Below are positions 27,434 to 35,705 of a stretch of 64,000 bases of DNA, piece after piece (position 1 is the first letter of the stretch; each line of letters opens with the position of its first letter). This DNA is from Synechococcus sp. UW179A. Lineage in GTDB: Bacteria; Cyanobacteriota; Cyanobacteriia; PCC-6307; Cyanobiaceae. Under the pieces are notes generated by a model. It ran no database searches, had not been told where the DNA came from, and worked only from the letters and a program-made list of their open reading frames with translations. The position numbers and the translations under genes were made by a program. Location: positions 1-64,000 of the forward strand of contig NZ_UCNJ01000025.1 in the NCBI RefSeq assembly GCF_900473965.1, in the 5' to 3' direction.

Positions 27434-28813
27434 CTAGCAGCGCTGCCAGGGCTGTTCGAGCAAGGCGGCAATAAGAGCCAGCAGGGCGAGCAACCACAAC
27501 ACCGGACTGAGCCCGATGCTGCTGACCAGAGTGCCTGCCAGCACTAGCGGCAGACTGAGGGCGATGTTGATCAGGTTGTTTTGAAGGCCAAAGACTCTGC
27601 CTCTCTGGGATACCGGAGTGTCCTCCTGGATGGTGGTCTGCGCCGGAATGGCAACGAGTGCGGCTCCAATGCCGAGGATCCCGCAGAACGCCAAAGTGCT
27701 GTTGAGCGAGCCCTTGAACTGGCTGAGCAATACGAGTGAAAAGGTGATTAAGCCAAGGCCTGCTGATGTGAGTCGGCGCCGACTGAAGTGATGACCAAGT
27801 TGGGCCATCATCACGGCGCCAAGGGCCATGCCCAGTCCGCTCATTGCTAGCAACATGCCGAAACCAGAGGGACCAAGACTGCGAATCAGGCCTGCCAGCT
27901 GAAGGGCCAGAACATAGAGAGCGGCCAATAGGCTGTAGAGCAGCACCAGGTGAACCATGGCGTTGCGCACCGTGGGGATACGCTTCAGCACCTGCAGCCC
28001 TTCTCCGATTTCGTGCCACACCGATCGACCATCGTTGTGGATCTCCCGTTCCCGGTGGCGGACCGCCAGCAGGCTCAGGGCCGCCATGCCGTAACAGAAC
28101 GGCAACAGAATGAACTCTCCACCGCGTATGCCAACCGTGCTGAACAGATGGTTCAGTCCTCGCAGGATCGGCTCACCTAGCGCGAAGCCAACGATGGTGG
28201 CTCCCATGCTGGTGGTTTGGTAAAGCGAGTTTGCGGCCAGGAGGTGTTCGCCAGGCACAAGCAAGGTGATGGCCGCCTGTTCGGCAGGTGCAAAAAACTG
28301 CGTAAGGATCGATTCGACAAACGTCATGCCGATCAGACCCCAGTAGCCCCAGGGCAGTCCAAGGATCAGGGGACCTGGAATCAGGAACAGAGGGGTCAGC
28401 ATCACCATGAGTGCCCTCAGTCCGTTTGAGGCCACCATCACGCGCCGTTTGGGCCAGCGGTCAACCCATACCCCCGCCACGCTGCCTAGGACCATCGCCG
28501 GCAGCGTGTTGGCTACGAAGATCCCTGTGGCCAGAAGGGTGATGACCTTTGTGCGGGTACTGATATCGAGGCCGTAATCGGAGGCCACCTCCGCAAGAAC
28601 GCCGTTCTGCTGTGTTGTGAGCAGCAAGTGCTGATCGATCAGAAAGACCATCAGCACGATGTAGAACTTGTCCGCCAGTTGGGAGAAGATCTGGCCGATC
28701 CAGAGTTTGCGGAAGTCGCTCAGGCGCAACACAGCCTGGAGACCGCGGCCTCTCTCGGGATTGTTGCCGGTGGGTAGGACCGGCTCTGGACTGTTCAGTG
28801 GGGATCCGCTCAA
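27434..28813 (-). CDS. MFS transporter, drug/metabolite efflux type
   Basis: This roughly 459-aa protein has about 12 membrane helices and a major facilitator loop motif (GVWVDRWPKRR) between helices 2 and 3. A cytoplasmic N-terminal stretch with LSDFRKLWIGQIFSQLADKFY opens the first helix, as in DHA3-type exporters. The start is uncertain: the frame stays open to 28945 inside recO, but a TTG at 28813, 30 bases after the recO stop, gives a sensible N-terminus. The substrate is unknown. It sits between recO and a GT4 gene. Confidence 0.85.
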   Translation of the reverse strand: MSGSPLNSPEPVLPTGNNPERGRGLQAVLRLSDFRKLWIGQIFSQLADKFYIVLMVFLIDQHLLLTTQQNGVLAEVASDYGLDISTRTKVITLLATGIFVANTLPAMVLGSVAGVWVDRWPKRRVMVASNGLRALMVMLTPLFLIPGPLILGLPWGYWGLIGMTFVESILTQFFAPAEQAAITLLVPGEHLLAANSLYQTTSMGATIVGFALGEPILRGLNHLFSTVGIRGGEFILLPFCYGMAALSLLAVRHREREIHNDGRSVWHEIGEGLQVLKRIPTVRNAMVHLVLLYSLLAALYVLALQLAGLIRSLGPSGFGMLLAMSGLGMALGAVMMAQLGHHFSRRRLTSAGLGLITFSLVLLSQFKGSLNSTLAFCGILGIGAALVAIPAQTTIQEDTPVSQRGRVFGLQNNLINIALSLPLVLAGTLVSSIGLSPVLWLLALLALIAALLEQPWQRC

Positions 28814-28842
28814 GGTTCCAGCAATGATCGGGTCATGATCGC

Positions 28843-29631
28843 TTACGGCGATGGCATGCAGTTGCCGACCATCTCCAGCGAGCGCACCGGGCGGGGCAGA
28901 TGGGTGCGGCACCAGCATTCCAGGACAGCCAGGAGCTTTAGCCACACCGGACGTGGGCCCATCAGTTCGCCATCGCGTCTTCTGGGCAGTTCTGCCCTGG
29001 GCAACCGTTGCAAAAGAGCCAGCTCGGATGGGTTGAACTGCAGTGTGGCGCCCGGTAGGGAGCCGATCGCTAGTCCCTCTTCAGGGAGAAGGCTGCAGCG
29101 CCATTCCCACTGGCCAATCGGAGGAGCCAGCTCTGCTCCGGTGCGGCAGCAGATTTGCAGTGGAATTCCATAGCCGCCCAGCGCCAGCAGATGGACTCCC
29201 GCCTGCACGAGCATGGCCAGGCAGAGATCTGGGTCGGGTTGGGTGGAGCGGCTCAGGGTTTCCAAGCTTTCGAGGTGAATTAGCACCGTCTCCAGCATTC
29301 CGGGAACAGGGTCGCAGTCGCTCACAAGGGCAATCGCCAGTTCCGCCAGAGCCTGGGCTGCTGCCAGCGTTTCCAGTTGTTTTGCAACACCGCTGTAGTT
29401 ATGCACGACCTGAAGCTGCCGCACCCGCTTCAAACTGCGACGACCCACCACCTGCAGATTCAGCAGGGTGAGCGGAACTGCAGCGGCAAGGCTGCTGCGT
29501 GGTTTGCGTGCTCCGGGCACGGCCAGGCGCACGACACCCTCGTCATCACTCAGCAGGGTCAGCAGTCGGTCATGCTCGCCGAGGGGGCCCACTTTGAGGG
29601 CCAGTCCCGTCAGGCGCTTGTCCCCACTCAT
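28843..29631 (-). CDS. recO: DNA repair protein RecO
   Basis: This 262-aa protein helps load RecA at gaps by annealing and SSB displacement (RecFOR path). It has an N-terminal OB fold (GLALKVGPLGEHDRLLTLLSD), a central helical domain and a pair of cysteines (LQICCRTG) in place of the full zinc knuckle. Its ATG overlaps the deoC-like gene stop by four bases. It is followed by the MFS gene on the same strand. Confidence 0.9.
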   Translation of the reverse strand: MSGDKRLTGLALKVGPLGEHDRLLTLLSDDEGVVRLAVPGARKPRSSLAAAVPLTLLNLQVVGRRSLKRVRQLQVVHNYSGVAKQLETLAAAQALAELAIALVSDCDPVPGMLETVLIHLESLETLSRSTQPDPDLCLAMLVQAGVHLLALGGYGIPLQICCRTGAELAPPIGQWEWRCSLLPEEGLAIGSLPGATLQFNPSELALLQRLPRAELPRRRDGELMGPRPVWLKLLAVLECWCRTHLPRPVRSLEMVGNCMPSP

Positions 29632-30308
29632 CGCTTTTGCCGCAGGGCCTTCACCAACGCTGGACCGTGACTGGTGCCCAGCGCGATTGCTCCTGCTTCC
29701 ACAAGATCAAGGGCCTGCTCAAGCTCTCGGATCCCGCCGGCGGCCTTGATGGCGCATCGGCCTCGGGTGAGCTGCCGCAGTTCTCTGATCTGCTCCGCTG
29801 AGACTGCAGCCCCGAATCCGTTGCCGGCCTGCAGCGATGCAGCGCCTGCATCCATGGCGGCCTCGGCGGCTAGAGCCAGCTGCGCTTCATTGAGCTGATT
29901 CACATCCAGCACCACGGTCATGGGCAGATCCAGTGCTGCGATCGCCGCCAGTTCCTCGGCGAAGCTGTTAGCTCGACCATTCATAAGCGCCGACCAGTCC
30001 GGTGTGACCTCCAGAGCTTCGGCCCCATGGGCAGCCGCCCATTCGGCTTGGGCCTGTTTCAGCTCGGCGGGCAGCGCCCCAAATGGGAAGGCAACTGTGG
30101 CGATCAGCTTCACCGGACCCTGGCCTCCCAGGCGCCTGCGCACGACTTCCAGGTGAGTGAGACTGACGCAGACACCGCCGAATCCCAATTGGCGGGCAGC
30201 GTCGCAGAGCGTGAGCAGTTCCTCCTCCTGCAGCAGTGGATTGAGCAGAGCCTGGTGAATCAAAGGGGGGATGTCCGGCAGGTCCTGCCGGCGCGGTGAC
30301 TTGGTCAT
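29628..30308 (-). CDS. DeoC-like deoxyribose-phosphate aldolase homologue lacking the catalytic lysine
   Basis: This 226-aa TIM-barrel protein is clearly of the DeoC family (LCDAARQLGFGGVCV, KLIATVAFPFG, AIKAAGGIRELEQALDLVEAGA). In true DeoC the Schiff-base lysine lies in a VKTSTGF motif; here the aligned segment is LQAGNGFG, so Gln replaces Lys. The EIDMVIN...LKSG block is also changed (EVTPDWSALMNG), replacing the catalytic Asp by Glu. The second conserved lysine (AIKAAGG) remains. It probably does not do the standard aldol cleavage. It is coupled to recO by a 4-base overlap. Confidence 0.85.
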   Translation of the reverse strand: MTKSPRRQDLPDIPPLIHQALLNPLLQEEELLTLCDAARQLGFGGVCVSLTHLEVVRRRLGGQGPVKLIATVAFPFGALPAELKQAQAEWAAAHGAEALEVTPDWSALMNGRANSFAEELAAIAALDLPMTVVLDVNQLNEAQLALAAEAAMDAGAASLQAGNGFGAAVSAEQIRELRQLTRGRCAIKAAGGIRELEQALDLVEAGAIALGTSHGPALVKALRQKR

Positions 30309-30345
30309 CGCTGAGCAAACGACGGATCAAGTCGTCACGAAAGGT

Positions 30346-30933
30346 TCAGTTGCGTGCCTGGATCACTCCATAGCCACCGTGGTTGCGCCGATAGATCACC
30401 TGGAGCTCGCCGCTTTCACTGTCGCGGAACAGATAAAAGTCATGGTCGATGAGATCAAGCTGAGTGCGGGCATCATCCAGCGTCATCGGCGGCATGGCGA
30501 AGTACTTACGCCTCACCCCCGGACTGGGCAGCTGAGCCTCCTTCCCCTCGAGCAGTGAACCGTCTATGGGGCTGTCATCCAGCACTGCTTCAGTGGTTGG
30601 GGTCTCGCTGGCCCGGTGGCCATGGCTGTGGTGATGGTCGCTGTGGCGTTCTTTAAAGCGTCGCAACTGCCGTGCCAGCTTGCTCGCCACTAGGTCAATG
30701 CTGGCGTAGAGATTCTCACTGCGCTCCTGGGCACGAATCACTGTGCCATTTGCGAAGACGGTGACCTCGGCCGTCTGCTGAGGAACGCGGGGATTGCGGG
30801 CCACCGATAGATGTACATCCGCTTCTTGAACAAGATCGTTGAAGTGATGGATCGCCCGATCAAGCTTCGTCTCGGTGTAATCCCGTAATGCGGGAGTCAC
30901 ATCCAGATTGCGACCATGGATCAAGAGCTTCAT
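30346..30933 (-). CDS. lrtA: Long-form ribosome hibernation factor HPF / LrtA
   Basis: This 195-aa protein dimerises and stores 70S ribosomes during darkness or starvation. The N-terminal S30AE domain spans about residues 1-100 ([35 protein letters not shown]), a His-rich linker follows near 105-115, and the C-terminal dimerisation domain ends with YVVIYRR-like sequence ([13 protein letters not shown]). The lrtA name comes from light-repressed transcripts in cyanobacteria. Only 35 bases separate its ATG from the divergent lipB start, so its promoter must extend into lipB. Confidence 0.93.
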   Translation of the reverse strand: MKLLIHGRNLDVTPALRDYTETKLDRAIHHFNDLVQEADVHLSVARNPRVPQQTAEVTVFANGTVIRAQERSENLYASIDLVASKLARQLRRFKERHSDHHHSHGHRASETPTTEAVLDDSPIDGSLLEGKEAQLPSPGVRRKYFAMPPMTLDDARTQLDLIDHDFYLFRDSESGELQVIYRRNHGGYGVIQARN

Positions 30934-30968
30934 GCATCCCTCCGGTGCCTGCGCCTAACGGAAAGCTA

Positions 30969-31676
30969 GTGACGCCGTTGAATTCCGGAACCGGGTCTTC
31001 GGCATTTCTTTTTCAGCCTGATCAGCTGGTGCCTTTCCAGCAGGCCTGGGATCTGCAGCGCCGCTGGCAGGAGCGTTTGCTCCTGGAGTCAGCAACCGAC
31101 GCTGATCCAGAAGCGGTCTGGCTGCTGCAGCACCCACGCTGTTACACCCTCGGCCGCGGCGCCAGTGAAGACCATCTGTTGTTCGACCCAGAGCATCCGC
31201 CGGCCCCACTGCATCGCATCGATCGTGGTGGGGAAGTGACGCATCACGCACCCGGTCAACTGGTTGTTTACCCGGTGTTGGATTTGCGCCGTCGTCGAAC
31301 CGATCTGCACTGGTATTTGCGGCAGTTGGAACAGGTGGTGATTGATGTGTTGCAGGTGCTCGGTCTACAGGGGGAACGCATGGAAGGACTCACCGGGGTC
31401 TGGATCGATCAGCAGAAGGTGGCGGCAATCGGTGTCGGTTGCCGTCGCTGGATCACACAGCATGGTCTTGCCTTGAACGTGACCTGCGAGCTGGAGGGTT
31501 TCCAGTCCGTGGTGCCCTGTGGCATCAAAGGGCGAGCTGTCGGTCGACTTTGCGACTGGATTCCTGATCTGGAGATCGAGATCGTGCAACCTTTGCTGCG
31601 CGATGCCCTGGCTGCACGCTTCGAGCTGATCTGGCGCGAGAGCAACCCTGATGCGGCGCTCACCGGTGCACCCTGA
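30969..31676 (+). CDS. lipB: Lipoyl(octanoyl) transferase (LipB)
   Basis: This 235-aa enzyme moves octanoyl from ACP to lipoyl domains such as that of pyruvate dehydrogenase E2. The signature [18 protein letters not shown] (near residue 83), the catalytic Lys in QKVAAIGV and the catalytic Cys in VPCGIKG are visible. The GTG at 30969 is chosen; a longer frame begins at 30888 inside lrtA. The E2 gene that it would serve is 3 kb downstream on the same strand. Confidence 0.94.
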   Translation: MTPLNSGTGSSAFLFQPDQLVPFQQAWDLQRRWQERLLLESATDADPEAVWLLQHPRCYTLGRGASEDHLLFDPEHPPAPLHRIDRGGEVTHHAPGQLVVYPVLDLRRRRTDLHWYLRQLEQVVIDVLQVLGLQGERMEGLTGVWIDQQKVAAIGVGCRRWITQHGLALNVTCELEGFQSVVPCGIKGRAVGRLCDWIPDLEIEIVQPLLRDALAARFELIWRESNPDAALTGAP

Positions 31677-31744
31677 TTGCCGAAGCATTTCGATTGCCGA
31701 AGCAGCCTTGAGGTGATAGGCCTGGGCGACTGCATAGCGTTCCC

Positions 31745-33688
31745 GTGACTGCCGCCGCTCAATCCACCTGGCATCCAACCTCCCGCGAGCAGGCGGCACT
31801 GGCTCACCAGGCTCATGTTCAACGTCTCGGCCGGGTGGATCAGGTCTGGCCCTGGTTGAAATCCCATCACGGTGATGTGATGGCCGTTGATGCTCCCCAT
31901 GCGGCTCATCCGGAGCGTCTCAGCTATCAACAGCTGGCGGAGCGGATTGATCAAGCCGCTGCCGCATTCCGCAGTTTGCGGATCGGCAGCGGCGATGTCG
32001 TGGGCCTTTTCGCGGAAAACAGTCCTCGCTGGCTCGTGGCCGATCAGGGGCTGATGCGAGCAGGTGGCATTGATGCGGTGCGTGGGGCAGCAGCACCTGT
32101 GGAAGAGCTGCGCTACATCCTCGAGGATTCGGCGGCCGTCGCGCTGGTGGTGCAAACCGCTGATCTGTTGCAGCGTCTACAGCTTCCGGCGGAGCTGCAG
32201 GAGCGTCTGCGTTTTGTGCTCGTGCTTGAGGGTCCAGCTCCTGAGGGTGCGATCGATTTCGATGCTTTTTTGGCCCTTGGCGATGGTCAGGAAGTACCCG
32301 ATCCAATGACTGGACGGGACCGCGCCTCTGCGCCAGCCACCACGGCCACGATCCTCTACACGAGCGGAACCACCGGTCGGCCCAAGGGCGTGCCTCTCAC
32401 GCATGCCAACCTCCTGCACCAGATGCGCAGCCTTGCCTGTGTCACCCGACCGGAACCCGGATCACCGGTGCTGAGCGTTCTGCCGATCTGGCATTCCTAT
32501 GAACGCAGCGCCGAGTACTACTTCTTTTCCTGCGCCTGTTCGCAGAGTTACACCACGATCAAGCAGCTCAAGAAGGATCTGCCTCGGGTCAAACCGGTGA
32601 TCATGGCCACGGTCCCCAGGTTGTGGGAGGCGGTTCAGGCTGGCTTCGAGGATGCCGTTAAGACATTCCCCGCATCCCGTCAACGCCTGTTGAGGGCTGC
32701 CCTGGCCAACAGCATGGCCTACACCCTCGCCCGACGCCGCAGCCGTGACTTGATGATTCAACCGTTGCGCAAGCGCGACCGTCTGAAGGCTGCGGCAGAG
32801 GCGAGCCGTCGATGGCCAGCCCATGCACTGGCTTCCAAGCTGATCTGGCCCAAGCTGAGGCAGCAGCTGAGTGGTGGAAAACTGCGCTTTCCGATCAACG
32901 GAGGAGGTGCCATTGCTCCCCATGTGGATTCCTTTTTTGAAGCGGTGGGCATTGAGCTCTTGGTTGGGTATGGCCTCACGGAAACCAGTCCGGTGGTGAG
33001 CTGCCGGCGGCCGTGGCGCAACATCCGCGGCAGCTCCGGTCTGCCCCTCCCGGAAACTGAGTTCCGCATTGTTGATGCCGAGACCAGGAAGCCACTCGGG
33101 TTCCGGGAACGTGGAGTGGTGCTGGTGCGTGGTCCTCAGGTGATGGGTGGCTACCTCGGCAAACCTGAGGCCACTGCAAAAGTTCTTGATACCGATGGCT
33201 GGTTTGATACGGGCGATCTGGGCATGCTTCTCCCCGACGGATCTGTGGTCCTGACAGGACGGGCCAAGGACACGATCGTGCTCAGCAGCGGTGAAAACAT
33301 CGAGCCTGGGCCGCTTGAGGAGGCGCTGGTCTCCAGCCCCTTGATCGAGCAGGTGATGTTGGTGGGGCAGGACGAACGTCAGCTCGGAGCCCTAGTGGTG
33401 CCGCGGGCAGATGCGATCAAGGCCTGGGCCAGCTCCCAGGGCTGCGATCCAGGTGATGACCTTGGCGGTCATCCGGGTGATCAGCGCTTGCTCAAGCTGC
33501 TGCGCGGAGAGCTGAACCGACTGTTGGCTGACCGTGCAGGATCCAGGGCTGATGAGCGTCTTGCCGGTGTGGCTCTCGTGGAACCCTTCTCGATAGAGAA
33601 TGGTTTGCTCACCCAGACCCTCAAGCAACGCCGAGATCGGATCACGGACCGGGATCGCTCGTTAATCGAGAGCGTGTATGGCCGCTGA
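31745..33688 (+). CDS. aas: Acyl-CoA/acyl-ACP synthetase (AMP-forming)
   Basis: This 647-aa enzyme activates fatty acids. The AMP-binding P-loop is TSGTTGRPKG near residue 203, the central motif is YGLTETSPV near 403, and TGDLGML near 485 marks the hinge, with a late K in QTLKQRRD as in long-chain ligases. Cyanobacterial members recycle free fatty acids onto ACP, so the gene is usually called aas; the acceptor here is inferred. The start is GTG at 31745. It follows lipB by 68 bases. Confidence 0.9.
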   Translation: MTAAAQSTWHPTSREQAALAHQAHVQRLGRVDQVWPWLKSHHGDVMAVDAPHAAHPERLSYQQLAERIDQAAAAFRSLRIGSGDVVGLFAENSPRWLVADQGLMRAGGIDAVRGAAAPVEELRYILEDSAAVALVVQTADLLQRLQLPAELQERLRFVLVLEGPAPEGAIDFDAFLALGDGQEVPDPMTGRDRASAPATTATILYTSGTTGRPKGVPLTHANLLHQMRSLACVTRPEPGSPVLSVLPIWHSYERSAEYYFFSCACSQSYTTIKQLKKDLPRVKPVIMATVPRLWEAVQAGFEDAVKTFPASRQRLLRAALANSMAYTLARRRSRDLMIQPLRKRDRLKAAAEASRRWPAHALASKLIWPKLRQQLSGGKLRFPINGGGAIAPHVDSFFEAVGIELLVGYGLTETSPVVSCRRPWRNIRGSSGLPLPETEFRIVDAETRKPLGFRERGVVLVRGPQVMGGYLGKPEATAKVLDTDGWFDTGDLGMLLPDGSVVLTGRAKDTIVLSSGENIEPGPLEEALVSSPLIEQVMLVGQDERQLGALVVPRADAIKAWASSQGCDPGDDLGGHPGDQRLLKLLRGELNRLLADRAGSRADERLAGVALVEPFSIENGLLTQTLKQRRDRITDRDRSLIESVYGR

Positions 33689-33760
33689 AAGCCATCAGGC
33701 CAGGGTCGGGTTGACCATCCGCCGTGGTACTGAGACGCTTGGCGCTGCTTCCCCGCCCCA

Positions 33761-34204
33761 ATGTCTGACGGCACCACTCTGTCGATCAAGCGTTCCATCA
33801 CCATCCGTGCCGTTGTTACACCGGCCTGGAAGGAAGAGGCCGAGCGTGAGCTGAGCGCTGGCATCTCAACCACCGACCAGCAATTGGCCCAGCTGGAACA
33901 GGAGGGTCAGCAGGTTGTTGATGATGTTCGTCGTCAGAGCGCCAACCCCCTTGATCCCCGTGTGCAGGAGCAGGTCGCTCAGGTGCAGCAGCAGGTTGCA
34001 GCCAAGCGTGCTGAGCTCGAAGAGCAGAAGCGCAATCTTCTGCAGCAGCAGGCCCAGGTTCGCGATCTTGAAATGGAACAGATCGTGGATCAGGGTCAGC
34101 TTGAGAGCTTCTGCGATATTCAGGTGGGCGACAACCTGGTGAGCAAAATGCAGGTTGCGGTGGTGGTGCGCGACGGTGTGATCGAGTCGATCGAGCAGGG
34201 CTGA
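33761..34204 (+). CDS. YlqD family coiled-coil protein
   Basis: This 147-aa protein starts with a short strand (SIKRSITIRAVVTPAWKEEA), contains a long glutamine-rich coiled coil at about residues 45-110, and ends with a small beta domain (IQVGDNL...VVVRDGVIESI). This layout matches YlqD proteins found in cyanobacteria and firmicutes, whose function is unknown. It lies between the acyl synthetase and pyruvate dehydrogenase E2 genes in the same direction. Confidence 0.8.
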   Translation: MSDGTTLSIKRSITIRAVVTPAWKEEAERELSAGISTTDQQLAQLEQEGQQVVDDVRRQSANPLDPRVQEQVAQVQQQVAAKRAELEEQKRNLLQQQAQVRDLEMEQIVDQGQLESFCDIQVGDNLVSKMQVAVVVRDGVIESIEQG

Positions 34205-34268
34205 GCGCTGATGGGGGCCGGCCTGCCGGCCCGTAAGATTTTTCTAGTCAGCTCCTCTGGAGACGGTT

Positions 34269-35633
34269 TTGGCCACCCACGACATCTTCATGCCTGCCCT
34301 CAGCTCCACGATGACGGAGGGGAAGATCGTTGAGTGGCTCAAAAATCCTGGCGACAAGGTGGGCCGAGGCGAGTCGGTGCTCGTGGTCGAGTCCGACAAG
34401 GCCGACATGGATGTTGAATCCTTCAATGAGGGTTATCTCGCGGCTGTTTTGATGCCCGCTGGCAGCACGGCTCCTGTGGGCGAGACCATTGGCTTGATCG
34501 TGGAGACCGAGGCAGAGATCGCCGAGGCTCAGGCCAAGGCTCCGTCGGCTGGTGGATCGGCTCCGTCACCTGCAGCCCCTTCTCCCGCAGCCCCTGCGCC
34601 AACTGCCCCCGCTCCAGCTGCCGCCGCTGTACCCGCACCCGCACCCGCTCCTGCTCCTGCTCCCGTTGCGGTTCAACCGCCAGCCGCGCCAGCTGCTCCG
34701 GCTACTGCACCAACGAGCAATGGTCGACTGATTGCCAGCCCTAGGGCGAAGAAACTGGCTTCTCAGATGGGCGTCGACCTCAGCGGGGTCCGCGGTAGTG
34801 GTCCCAATGGTCGAATTCAGGCGGAGGACGTGGAACGCGCTGCTGGGCGTCCCATCAGTGTGCCCCTGGTCGCAGAAGGGACCGCCGCTGCTGTGAGTGC
34901 CGGAGCCGCGAGCGCCACCAAGGCTCCCAGCTCCCCTGTAGGCAACAGCTTTGGTCGGCCTGGCGACACCGTGCCGTTCAACACCTTCCAGGGTGCGGTG
35001 AACCGCAATATGGAAGCCAGCCTTGCCGTCCCTTGCTTCCGTGTGGGCTACACGATCACCACGGATCAACTCGACGCCTTCTACAAGCAGGTGAAGCCCA
35101 AGGGCGTCACGATGACGGCTCTTCTGGCTAAGGCCGTAGCCATCACCCTCGCTCGTCATCCTCAAGTGAATGCTGCAACCACCGCTGCGGGCATGAGCTA
35201 TCCCGCCGATGTGAATGTGGCTGTTGCCGTAGCCATGGAAGACGGTGGTTTGATCACCCCCGTGCTGCGTCAGGCCGATCAAACTGATCTGTATGAGCTC
35301 TCACGCCAGTGGGGGGATCTGGTGAAGCGCTCGCGCAGCAAACAACTTCAGCCAGAGGAATACAGCACCGGAACTTTTACCCTCTCCAATCTCGGCATGT
35401 TTGGAGTGGACCGCTTCGATGCCATCCTTCCTCCTGGCACCGGTGCCATCCTCGCGGTGGCTGCTTCAAGACCTGCCGTTGTGGCTGGAAAGGATGGCTC
35501 CATCGCTGTGAAGCGTCAGATGCAGGTCAATCTCACGGCGGACCACCGTGTGATCTATGGCGCCGATGGTGCTGCGTTCCTCAAGGATCTGGCGGAATTG
35601 ATCGAAACCCGCCCTGAAAGCCTGGCGATCTGA
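34269..35633 (+). CDS. pdhC: Pyruvate dehydrogenase E2, dihydrolipoamide acetyltransferase
   Basis: This 454-aa core subunit of pyruvate dehydrogenase transfers acetyl to CoA. One lipoyl domain (residues about 3-78, lipoyl Lys in ESDKADMDV) is followed by a long Ala/Pro linker (about 85-145), the E1/E3-binding domain (SPRAKKLASQMGVDLSGV...NGRIQAEDVE, about 157-192), another flexible linker, and the catalytic domain with NLTADHRVIYGADGA near the end. The start is a TTG at 34269. The single lipoyl domain is normal for cyanobacteria. Confidence 0.95.
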   Translation: MATHDIFMPALSSTMTEGKIVEWLKNPGDKVGRGESVLVVESDKADMDVESFNEGYLAAVLMPAGSTAPVGETIGLIVETEAEIAEAQAKAPSAGGSAPSPAAPSPAAPAPTAPAPAAAAVPAPAPAPAPAPVAVQPPAAPAAPATAPTSNGRLIASPRAKKLASQMGVDLSGVRGSGPNGRIQAEDVERAAGRPISVPLVAEGTAAAVSAGAASATKAPSSPVGNSFGRPGDTVPFNTFQGAVNRNMEASLAVPCFRVGYTITTDQLDAFYKQVKPKGVTMTALLAKAVAITLARHPQVNAATTAAGMSYPADVNVAVAVAMEDGGLITPVLRQADQTDLYELSRQWGDLVKRSRSKQLQPEEYSTGTFTLSNLGMFGVDRFDAILPPGTGAILAVAASRPAVVAGKDGSIAVKRQMQVNLTADHRVIYGADGAAFLKDLAELIETRPESLAI

Positions 35634-35705
35634 ATCATCAGCAGAAGACACTCAGCTGCCGAGCTCAGGGAACCTTGCCACTCTTGATTTGGTGTAGGTC
35701 GCTCT

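Noticed and set aside
31409-32155. 248-codon minus-strand frame across lipB and aas
   Set aside because: It lies fully antisense to two well-identified genes and has no domain.
34566-35282. 238-codon minus-strand frame opposite the E2 gene
   Set aside because: It mirrors the Ala/Pro linkers of the E2 protein as Gly/Ser/Arg-rich sequence and has no family features.
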